Assembly (NCBI RefSeq): GCF_029867415.1
Contig: NC_081184.1
Span: forward strand, 105,943,692 to 106,007,691
Direction of reading: 5' to 3'
Origin: Vicia villosa
Taxonomy: Eukaryota > Streptophyta > Magnoliopsida > Fabales > Fabaceae
Length of the DNA: 64,000 nucleotides
The first letter of the stretch is position 1; the number at the start of each line of letters is the position of its first letter. Both the position numbers and the translations under genes were made by a program. Under the pieces are notes generated by a model. That model saw only the letters and a list, made by a program, of their open reading frames with translations. It was not told the DNA's origin and ran no database searches. Of the stretch, positions 45,151 through 57,300 are shown in pieces.

Positions 45151-45534
45151 CAAAAACAACCATGTAAATAAAAACACATATTTCATTCATGTAATTTAGA
45201 GATTCCCTCGTTTTAAACCTTTAGTGGGTTTGGTGACTTAAATTGCTCATGTAACATTGCCATGTTGGCATTTTTAGTATAAGTGATGCCTATGTGTCAT
45301 TTATTCCAATTATTTCTTTAATTTATTCCAATTACGATTATTTCTTTAATTAGTTTATGTAATTAAAATCAAATGGCATGCAATCCATTTTGTTCACCCC
45401 CCTGAAAACCTAATTTATAAAACACTCAGCTTCTTTTTCATCGTCTCTTCCTAGCTAACGGATCAACCATTGGCAAGTTGCTGAAGGTTTGTAAGGTACG
45501 ATTTTCACTTATCCTAACCGCGATTAATTCCATT
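45151..45534. other. AT-rich spacer, no gene seen
   Basis: Unique-looking sequence between the chromovirus target duplication and the MULE fragment. It may be the 5' untranslated part of the MULE. Confidence 0.4.
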
Positions 45535-46650
45535 GCTTATGAATCTTAATGCATGTTTTTCATTTGTAGGAATGACACTATTCAACTTAAGCTTTCACCA
45601 TGGTGGCCAGTTTGTGTGTGATAACTTTGTTTTTTACAGAGGAGGAACTGAAACTATTTTTATTGAGCAAGATTTAGACACTTGGTCATACTACGAAGCT
45701 ATGAGTTTAGTTCTTGAGTGTGGTTTCGACGGTAGTTGAATCCGAATGTGGAGGAAAATCGAAGGTATTGATGAAAACTTCTTTCACCTGACTAATGATG
45801 TTCATGTTACAGAAATTGCAAATCATTCTATTTTGCACAATGTTGAGGGACATATTTGGCTTGAGCTTTTTGTTGGAGATAACACAAAGAGGGTTGAGAG
45901 TCTAAATATAGTTGAACTTGATGTTAGTGAAGCGAGTGAAGATGAAGACTCTATAGGGATAAGATTTGGGGGCAGCGAGGAAGAAAGAGTGAATGATGAC
46001 AACGAAGGCTTTGTCGTTACTCATATAGTATGAGTCCCATTAATGGCATGGATATGTGGCCTAATGTTGATGTTGAGGATATGCTTTCACCTTCATTCAA
46101 GAAAGGTCCGGGTAGACCAAGAAAACTTAGGAATAGAGAGCATGATGAAAATGGATTTAGGATGAGAAGGTCGGGTGTTAATTACAGGTGCACCAAGTTT
46201 GACAGTATTGGACACTCTAGAAAATGTCAAAGTAAAGAACAAAATCCTGCAGCTTTAAAGAGAAAGGTGTGTGTATAACTTGTATATGATTAACTTGTGA
46301 CATGTTATTTAAGAATTAATTGTTACATGTATTTTATGTTTTTGATGTCTTAAAGAAAGGCACCAAGGAAACTTCCTGCAATAAGCAATGTGTTTGGTCC
46401 TGAAAATAACCAACAGGCTTTCAATGTTGGTGAGGATATGGTTTCCAATGTAGGTGAGGATATGGTTGCCAATGCTGACCCTGCATTGGACTATTCTGAG
46501 GGAGAAATTGATGCAATAGTTGAAGCAATGGTGGTCTCGGTAGAAGCTGACTATCAAGCAACTCGGTCATCTCAGATAGTGAATCTAACCCCTACAAACA
46601 TGTCTCCAACAAAGAAAAAGAAAAAGCAAGTGGGCTCTAAGACGAAATGA
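45535..46650 (+). pseudogene. Deleted Mutator-like element: N- and C-terminal transposase parts only
   Basis: 45570-45740 encodes a MuDR-type N-terminus (MTLFNLSFHHGGQFV..) ended by TGA near 45737. The same frame resumes to about 46033 with an acidic linker. After a frame change, 46030-46278 encodes FKKGPGRPRKLRNREHDENG and a knuckle-like CTKFDSIGHSRKC, the usual MULE C-terminus. A final basic tail (SPTKKKKKQVGSKTK) ends near 46650 after a possible intron. The DDE transposase core is absent. It is a dead internal-deletion derivative. Confidence 0.75.
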
Positions 46651-48312
46651 AGACAGTCACATATTATGTTTTATATTGATTTTAAGAATGTAATTCTGAA
46701 TGTGACAGTGTATTTTGTAATGGTTTTTTGGTTGTACTTGTGTTTTGATTGGAGGTTGTTGCTTGAATGCATTTTAATTTGTTAGAATGCTTGGTATTTT
46801 GTATGACTATTGTGATTGATCTCACTCTTTAGGTATATTTGAGTGATAGCAAATATGTGTGATAAAAATATTCATGGATGTTTATCTCGTTTGATCTCGG
46901 TGTCCGCGTGTCATGAAAAAATTAGTTGAGCATATAGAAGCATGTTTTAAAATGGTTAAGATGTAAATTTTCATAAGTGTTGAGACTTTAGGTCGACACA
47001 AACCGCCATGTATCGATACATTAAATATTTGAATTCATAAAAGTAATTTTTCCTTTGGTATGAGTTGACACATATGTACTTGGGTCGACACATGAGTTCA
47101 AATCTTTAAGCATGTATTGACACATGGGCTTTTGCATCGACACATGACATATAGATGTCTCTGGAAAACTGTTTTCATGACTGCATGCATTGACACATAT
47201 CCTTATGCATTGACTCGTGCTATTTCAATCTTTCTGGAAATCAATTTAACACAGTATGTGTCGACACATACCATTTTGCATCGACACATACAACTTCAGC
47301 CTTTCTAGATTGTTTTTCATAACAACATGTGTCGAAACAAATATTCTCATAAGAATCTCGTGTCCACAAAGAGGAGCTTTTCTTCCGCTACTTTTGATCC
47401 CTGAACTGGCGCTTCCTACCATAGCTGGAAAAAAATAGAGAACAAATGAAGGAGAAGGAGAGGGGGGAACCCTAGTTGCTAACACGATGAAGATGAACAA
47501 GAAGAAATAAGATCTAGAGTAAGATTCAATTTTATTTCATTTTAGGTCATTTAATATTGGGATTTAAATAAATACTTAAAGAAATAAATAAGAAAATATT
47601 GTTTTAAGCCACATATGACTCAAATAAAAAATGCTAACGTGTCATTTCCACCTCAGCTTTTTAAGTGACCAGATCTACCAAGGGACTAAACAAAAGAATC
47701 TTCAATTGACAAGGATGGAATATGTGTTTTTTATAAAGGATTGTTTTTCGGATTTGCTTCAAATGACATGGGGCAAAATGTTATTTAACCCTAAAAATTA
47801 TTAAATATGACACGACCTGAGTGAAACGAACAAACTCTAGTAATTCAAACTCCTTGCAAGGAGATAAAAGGATGGGACTATAACATGTGAAAATCTTTAC
47901 AAGAAAATTTCAGAGTCATTACTACCTTCCCCCAAAAGTCCAAACTACACTGTGTATGAATAACCCCATATCACCAAAAAAACAATAGCTACACTTTCAT
48001 GGACCTCTTTACAAAAATTAGTCTAACCATTCCCTTCTCTAACATTTTAACGTTTTCCTACTCTAGGCGATATAATGAAAAAATTATAAAGTGAAGATTC
48101 TGTTACAGATGATGTCCACGACAGTTGGCCGAAATATGTCACACCAGCATAGCCACCGGAAAATGAGCAATAATTTTGCTGCTTGGTCAAATATCAAGCA
48201 AACCCACCTCCATAACCACCAGATTGGTTCCCACAAACTATCAGTGTTTCGTTTATCTACGTATATATCTTTTGCAAGTATTTGTCAACAAACCGACACA
48301 GACAAGAATTGC
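46651..48312. other. Intergenic region and 3' flank of the V-ATPase gene
   Basis: No gene was recognised apart from a degenerate repeat at 46990-47340. The right part, next to the stop codon at 48313, should contain the V-ATPase 3' UTR. Confidence 0.5.
46990..47340. repeat. Degenerate minisatellite with TCGACACAT core
   Basis: The core (T/A)(C/T)GACACAT recurs at least ten times, often as pairs separated by CTTATGCAT or TTTTGCA spacers, with a loose period of about 60-70 bp. Confidence 0.75.
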
Positions 48313-51300
48313 TTAATTTTCATCCTCTGTTAATGCGGCAAAGGAAAAAGGTTTGAACTTGTAGCCATCACCATGGTAGAATTTATTTTGAAATTCAACC
48401 CAATGAAGACGCAGGGCATGAAGAAAAGCGCTCAGAGTCTCCATCATGAGTAGTATAAAAGCAGTTGCAAAGGCAAAAACAATTAGCCCCACTAACCGAA
48501 TGATAAGATTGTCATACCTATTATAATTGCAATCAGGGATGACATCAATGATTAAGATGAAAAAAATGATATTTAAAACACAAATACATAATACGCGATA
48601 TCAAAGGTTATAAGACACTCACCCCCAAGCTAGTAGCAGGACTTTCTCATAAAAAACAGTTGAAAGTTCTGAGTGAGCCAAGCTGCAAAGTGGCCAAAAA
48701 GATCAACCAAATCAAGAATTTATAAAATAGGGAGTTGTGGCAAGTAGAGAAAATTGTGGCTGATCAAACCTTAATGCCCAAAGTCGGAGATATGATGCCG
48801 TATTTGAAACAGAACCCAGAACAAACTCAATGGAGTGAATCATTTGGTGAACAAAAACCTCACTGAAATTAAATTCCTCGCGATGTTGCCTGGCCGAATC
48901 CCTGGCAGAATCCGGTTCCACCTCAAGATCCACCTCGGAGGTATTAAGAACACCGTAATTGCGTCCTTGAAATCTCTGTAATACCATCAAGATAACAAAT
49001 AATAATTCTCACAAAGTCTGACAATGCTTCGTTTATAACTAGCAGTAAACAAAAGTACTGAAAAAGGCAAATTATTGCTAGAAACAAAAACAATCAGCTT
49101 GGCCAATTGAAGTTGTTAAAAATTGTTTATTTTAGTCCAGACGACACTGGTCAAAAAAAGAATCTCAGGGAGATTTGTTGTTCAGCAACCATAAGCAGAA
49201 ACACGGTTGTAAGGGAGAAACTCAAACTGTTAGCATGTGTACATACTTTAGGCTATTTGCATGTAATTAAAAAGTTTGGGAAACAAAGTTACTATTAACT
49301 GTCAAGCAATAAGATCAAATGCAGGGGAGGCAAAAGTGGCACCTCATTATGAAGTTTCTTTAATATAAAAGGCTTTGGAAAGAGCATCCATGGAACTGCA
49401 ATTAGAGCCAGAACCAATAACAAAATCTGCACATCACGAACAGTAATTTGAAAAGATGAAAAACACTAAATATATCAACAATTATTATCTAACCATGAAG
49501 AAAAGAATCAGAACCATACTTGAAGTGGCCTTTGACCCCAGAACAACTCATTCTCACCAAGATTGTCAAGAGGGCTTAAAAACATGTAAATCATTATATG
49601 ATAAAGGTCTGCCTGAGAGCCAGAACACCACTTGACAACAATGAGAAGGGAAAGATACCCAAATAGACTGTTGAGGAAAATCATCTGCGGCACAAACTGA
49701 TACCTAAAGCAACATGCATAGCAAGTTAAACCATTATACTCAAAGGATAGCTAGCAAAATAATAGGTATAGTGAACTGAAATAATCGGGAAGTTAGAAAA
49801 GTAGGACACCTTATATCTAGCGAACTGCCAAAGAAACGAGCATTGAAATAACTTAACATAATTCCTAAGTTCATATGCACTACACCAAATAGAATGGACA
49901 TCTTCATCTTGAGAGAGTTCAAAAATGGCAATTCTGAACGACTTCCACGCCAGCTGGGATCCACACCAAATGGATATGGTTCTCTGTATTTTACTAAGCC
50001 AGTAGTACGAGCATCCCTAGTAAGAGGTGGAGAACGATGGAAAAACAAACAGCACCAAGTCAAAGCCTGGCTACAAATATCATTACATTTTATACATGTT
50101 CTGACAATATAAATACCAAAAACTGTATTGTAAAAAAAATTATTCGCTTGTTGCTAAGGAACAGGGAGGGTTATACTATTGGTCTGATGCACGAACTCAT
50201 GTTGTCTTCTGCGCTTCAGTTTCTATCAGAGTCTCATTTTTCTGCCTCATAAATATGGCTTATGCATTGTCTTGGTCATCCTCCTTTTCCACTAACGAAA
50301 TGTATGTTTCCATCTTTTTTAAAACAATCAGTTGAGTCTTTTAAATATGACATTTGTCAGTTTTCTAAGCACCATCGAACTGCTTTTACTTCAACATTAT
50401 TAAAAGTTGTTAAGAAGTGTGGGTTTGGCCTAACTCATCCCTACAAAACCGGCTTGTAGGGTGAGGATTGCCCCCACTTATAAGGACATGTTCAGGCCAT
50501 ATATTGTCCGATGTGGGACTCTTAACACACCCCCTCACGCCCAGGACTAGACAACTGGAGCGTGGAAATAAACGGTGGGTGGCCCGATAGCGGAAACCAT
50601 AGAAGGTGGTCCACCGGATCTTAAACGAGGCTCTTGATACCATGTTAAGAAGTGTGGGTTTGGCCTAACTCATCCCTACAAAACTGGCTTGTAGGGTGAG
50701 GATTGCCCCCACTTATAAGGACATGTTCAGACCATATATTGTCTGATGTGGGACTCGTAACAAAAGTATTGAACCATTTGATCTTATTAATTCAAATGTT
50801 AGGGAACCTACCCTATCTCAAATAATTTTGGTGCGACATGGTTGGTTTCTTTTATTGATGATTGGATAAATCAAAAGTACTTCAATCGTTTATTCAACTT
50901 TACAATATCTAGTTTCTCTGTCATCTTCTTTAAATCATAACTAGTAACGAGAAGCTTAAACTCATTCACGTCTAGTTGAGCTCGATTAGGCATAAAACAT
51001 GATGTTGTCCTTCGCCTTCTGAAAGTTGGCCAAATTATGAATAACAGCCAAATTATGAATAACATCATAAAGACGACTTCTGATATTGATGCTAAGTTGA
51101 GAGATGATTGAGAATTAGCTAATAATCAACTTGAGTCTATGTAGTGGAATTCTACTGAGCTTAAGTTGATGGCACATTTTTGTTCGTATGGGGCATTTTA
51201 TGAGGTTTGGCATAAGACATTATTTATGCTAATGATATTCGAAGATTGTACGAGTCTTTCTGCCGTTTGGCTGCCCTTCAGATGACTGATCAAGATTTAC

Positions 51301-54300
51301 ATTTATCTTAATATTTGCTCGAGCTTAGTCTATTATTAGTGTCTTCAAACTTATGCTAGTTAATGATGATACTAAATAGGTATTAGCAAAGCTTGACAAT
51401 ATGTTCATGGTGTTTATCTGTCATGGTCTCCTTAAAAGAGTATGGTCCTGTTAAAGACCAGGCTTTGACAAATACCACCATACTTACAGTGGGAGAGCTT
51501 ACTAATTATCTCATCTGAGTTTCTTTACTAGGCGACAACACCATAGCTCCTGAGTTCTTTACTATTATTTCTAATTCAAGTGATCGTAGTTGTGGAGGTC
51601 ATGGACGTAATCGTAATTGTAGTCGTGGACGGGGTAGAGGTAATCTCCGTTGTACTTATTGTAGGAGAGATGGAATCGAATGAAAATAGTAACATTAAAA
51701 CACCAACAAGTAATGCATTGGGAAGCTACAAGGGAACCAAAAAAATCCAATTGCCACAAAAAACTATAAGCTTTAAAGAGACAAATAGAAGACACCTGCA
51801 TGAAATATCTCGGCATTTGTAAGCAGACGCACCAAATATGTGAAAAGGAACCGAGAAGAACTCATTGTAGATTAACCCACAATACATTGAAAATAGTGAC
51901 ATCAGAAGAAGCACATAGCGCCCACCAAATAGCATCTCCATAAAGCTTCCCAGTCGCTGGAAGAAATCAAATAAAGTTTTTAGGTCTTTAACTTTCCATG
52001 AGCTGAACATAGGTCCGTAATATTGTGTATATAGTTGGACTTTTACTCATATTATATTTAAATTGCAAGATATTAAAGGACAAATCATTAGAATAAAAGG
52101 CTTAAAAGTTGCCACCTAATTACTTTTGGTCCTTATCAAGGAAAATATGGAAAAATGAAAAACTGGATGCTCAAACTTTGAATATGATTACAAATTAAGG
52201 AGGTCCTATTAAACACCGGATGAAAAAAGATGCAAGTTCAAGTTTGATATATCAATTAAGCTTTTACCTAAGAAGATTGTTGAGATATTGTAATTATGTT
52301 TTGTATCCGTATGATATTATGTATTTATTTATCTTCCCTTTCTTAGTGAATTCACTTCATGTTTATATAAATATGTACATTCTCCTTGCAGTCTTCAGTC
52401 TCAAGTAAGATCAACCATAATAGATGTCACATGTGAGGCTTATTATGATCTTTTTGCATAATCCTTCCATTGCTACTTTATTCATGTCACACTCAGAATG
52501 ACAATACCTGATTGCCGAGTTTTCTTTCATGTGCTATAAGAACCAATGCTCCAAGCAGTAAGCATATTCCATGGCCCCAGTCCCCAAACATCACCGCAAA
52601 AAGAAATGGGAATATGATAGTTGTGTAAACTGCAGGGTTTGCTTCTTGATATCTTGCAACACTGCCAAATAAAATGGCTCATTAGGATTTTAAATATTTT
52701 ACAGCACATAGCCATGTAACTTTGTGAAAGGTAGCTTATTTCAACATATTAAATTATTTGTATAACTGCTAATAAATGAAGTAAATATTTGCTCACCCAT
52801 ATGCATCTACAATTTCTTGATAAGGATTGGTGAAACTGTTGGTCCTAAAATATGTAGGTGGCGATTCCAGTGCATCCATTGAGTGAAAGATTACACCCAC
52901 TTGAGAACTGCTGTCAAAAGTTGCACGTTGCAGTGCTTCTTGAATCTGGAAAATCAGCAGATGCAAGCCTTTTACTAGAAATATAAACAAAAAGACAAAA
53001 GGTCTTTTCAACTCCTCAAAATTTAAAGAACAAAATTACTGAGGATCCAACAAATTTGAGGGAAAAAACCTGTGTTCTCGCAAAAATTGGACACCAGCCC
53101 TCTGCCACAAGACATTTTTTGGTGACATCAAAATTTAACATGTTCAGCGTATCATACACAGCCTTCTCTCTTCTTACCTAGGACAAGATGACAAGGATGA
53201 GAGCTATTGGTTTATAAATTAAACAACGACAAAATAGTAGGATGTCTTTGAAGCTACAACATAAAGAACAATAAAACCTTACGCAAGGAGTCACTTATAA
53301 GCTAACTCTTACCATGTCCATCCATTTCGCTAAATGAGCTCCTACAGAAGATAGAGCCTTATTCCGATGCCTAATTCCAGCATCCAAAGTGGCCTCTAAG
53401 TCAGCAAGGCGTGATGAAACCTGTACCCATAAACTATATTTTCTCAATTATAAATTATACAGTTTCTGTTGGAATATTTTGGAAATTTCTCACAATGTCA
53501 CTATTGTATCTTTGACTATCTTAGAGTACCATTTACATCTCTCAATACTGGCTTTCATTTTCATTTGTATCGTGATTTATTTTATTCTTTAATTAGGATT
53601 GATATTTATTGGGGGTAAATGCTTTGACTTTTGTATCACATCCGAGCAATATCAATAATTATTTGTTTATAGTTTTCTCTTTTTCTTCTTCCCCAACGTA
53701 AACCTTATAATTTCTACAGTTTCCAACTTCCTTTTTTTGTGTTTACCAATGGTGACATTAACATAGAATGATATCATGATATAAAACAATATCAAGAACT
53801 TCAAGGTCTACTCATTCTACTCTTTTTTCTCTCCTTTGAGTTGTTGTTTAAACTACTGAATGATATTGCAGAAAAGATCTCACCCAAAAAATGATAGTGC
53901 AATCTGAAATCTTAAAGAGCATATAAAGAAGCCCCTTGGATTGCAAGACAAGTTATCTGAATATTAATTTATGATAAAGGTTGAAATTAAGATGTTTGCG
54001 TCCCTAATATGCAATTTAAAATGAAAAAGCATATTATTATTATTTAACTGAAACTATAGACGCATAAAGCCTTGTATTATCTAGAGACTGGAGCACGCTT
54101 GGTCCTAGACACTTTGCTACAATACAATATTATATCTGTGAAATTGGATTGGGCCTAACTCAATCCAAAACACCAGCTCGTAATGTGAGGGATGTGTCTC
54201 AGTTATAAACAATTTTTGGGTCATATCTCATTAAATGTGGGACTCTCAATACACACTTCTCACCCCTAGGGATGATGATTTGGAGTGTGTCATGAGTTCT

Positions 54301-57300
54301 CCAACAATGGGATGGCCCAATGGATCTTGGATAGGATCTAATACCACATAGAAAGATGTTTCTGAATAATATATTAATTTTGAAAAGAGTACATACACTA
54401 ATATGCTTATATAGACTACACTATAGCTAATGAGCCTAATTAATGGGCCGAATACAAGGATTTTACATAATTACAAAATATAAGCCTAATAACAACAGAT
54501 ATGACTTACAACAGTATATACAATTGAATAGGACAGCGGTTGACATGTTTTTAAGCTGAATTTTTACCTCCTGAGTTATTTGCCTTTGTTTACTTATATC
54601 TTCAGGAACAGGGTAACAATTTGCACCAAATGCTTCACAAATTTTTAGAATCTTTGTTCTTGCTTGCTCCCCAGAGAAAAACACAACAAACACTGTCTTC
54701 TCAACCTGAAAAGAAATTCAGAACAGAGAATAAATTGGTAAATAAACCAAAACAAACAAAATACAGATTAAAACTAAAGCCAAGTTATTGTTTATAAATT
54801 GAGAAGAAGAAAACCATCTCAGTTGAAATAGGATCCATAATTTGTTCATCAGCTGGTGCCTGATTGAAAAGCATATTGCCTCTTGTGGCACGAAACAACA
54901 TTCTTTCAAACCTGAGAACTTTGGATTTACAAATTATCCCGCTGATAAATCTTAAACCAGATTGGTTTGATTTTGTAGGATCAGGCATCATTTCCTGTAC
55001 AAAAAATTATATTACAGTGAACTTCGCGATAAAATAAAATTGAAAAACTGAACAGAACTTACACTTTTCACAGTAAAAAAATTGAATGGCAATAAGGGAT
55101 GCTACAAGGAACCTGTTCAAACAAAAATGGCGTCTCGATAAAGTCTCCATTTGAGTAAACATTTTCCTCCAGTTCTCTCTCTTCTGAAACGGCATGGCCA
55201 TGATTTGAAACAAGAAAACTACATGCCTAAAATATACCCATATAATGTTATCATATGTATATCAGAGTGTATATAGGATGTATAATATATTAACACTGAA
55301 AAGGATTGCATTAATTATGAATAAATCATCGTTTAATGGAATAGATGCATACCCATACAATGTTATGATATGTATTTCAGAGAGAGTATATAGGATGTAT
55401 AATATATTAACACTGAGAAGCATTGCATTAATTATGAATAAATCACCATTTGATGGAGTAGATTAAAAACAAAATTGTTGTAGTGCAACAGATGAACTAC
55501 AAACCCCAATAAATAAGATTAAGTTGTAATTAGAAAGATCACTATTTGCTAACTGTATTGAAACAGGAAAATCTATTGTAACTAAAATAACCGACACCAT
55601 ATGGAAAACTGTAGTACTTTGAAAGTAACAAGAGAATATGCTCAGCACAAATAGCCATGTAAAATACAATACCTTTTGCAGTACACTCTTGAACTCAAGG
55701 AGTTCGTTATATGATTGCTGAAGTTTCTCACTGTTTGAGTTCATTTCAATTATCTCATGTTCATGCTCAGCAAGATGCACCTGGTATAAGAGAACCACAG
55801 AAATTAAAATGTCAGATTTAAGACTAAAAATCCCAACATAAACTAGTGAAACTGCAGATAACCAGAGTATTGCAGGCAACATGACAACATTTATAATGAG
55901 CGAAAGCCCTAGGACACTGATCAGATATATAGAGAAAAGATAAGTAAAATAGAGATGGACCTCTATATCCTCCAAGTATGTATCTGTTTGCAAGACAGGA
56001 CTAGGAGACATTATCCCAGCTTTATTGATCTGATCCATCAGGAATCTTAGCTTTCTTGACATTTCTGCACATCGCTTTACCTGTCATAAAACAAAATGCA
56101 GTTCCTATTGGTAAGCCCAACCCTATTACATATATTGATATATGTTTATTTTTTGAGTCTGAACCAGACCTTTTTGAAAGTCTGCTATGCCTATAAGTAT
56201 GCTTAAAGGCCTATAAGTATTATTTTCTGCAAATAAGTAATATGACTCATTTAAATAGACTAATGAGCTAATATGTCAATGAGATTAAGGTATATTTTGA
56301 TATTTAATATATATTTGGAGTATGATTTTATATGACAACCTATTACAATTATATTTTATATTTTATTTATAATAATACATTTAAATATGTCAAAAACTAA
56401 TGTAAGCTAATATTTTTACATTAATGAAAATGTTTTCCATGAAAAAAGAAGATTAAAATGTTTAACACGGTACAAAATCTAATATAACAAGTTATAAAAA
56501 TAAATTATTTATATTTACTTAAGTAGGTCGGCCTAGTAGGCCTGAAAGGCTGGCTTTCTTTGTGACCTAAAGCCTAACAATTTTAGCTAAATAGGCCTTT
56601 TGAAAAGCCTTAGAGCCTTGTCTATTAAAAAAAATCTCGGCTTATGCTTGAAGTAGGCTTGGACGTATACCCTTGTCGGTCAGCATCGCCTCTAAGTCCA
56701 ATCATGACTTTTGAAGATAGATGTCAAGATATGTAATCCAAAAATACCAAGTTATTCAGAGTATTAAAGGTGATCTTGGTTTCCAAACTTCATTATATTC
56801 CATGATTTATTTTCTTAACTATTTAAAATTATGGATTGAGTTTATCTAAATAAGTTTCAAGCATTTTTGGGTTTTTAACTTTTTCCCTATCGCTTGAAGC
56901 ATTCAATTGTTATTTTTTATGAATATGGATGGGAAGTTTCAGCTTTTGACTTATTGATATTATAAATGCTTGTCCAAAAATTTCCAATGAAGATCAGTTT
57001 TAGCAAATCTCTTCTTCCTTGGTCATGTAACACTCTATACAACTCCTTAGACGAAGCGCAACATTTTGACATCACCAACACCCATGAGTTGCGGACTTGT
57101 TCAAACTGAAATTGGAGAAGTTTTAGTTCTTGCTACTTATAATTGGTTGTTAGGAAATTTTCTTTGATGATCATTCCAAAAAAATCTCTTTTTCCTTGGC
57201 AATTCAACATCCCAACCAACGCCTCTGGCTTAGTGATCATTCCATCCATCTTGCTGCCTTTTTCGTCAATGTGTTTGTGTAGTTACTTTTCATTTTTAAA

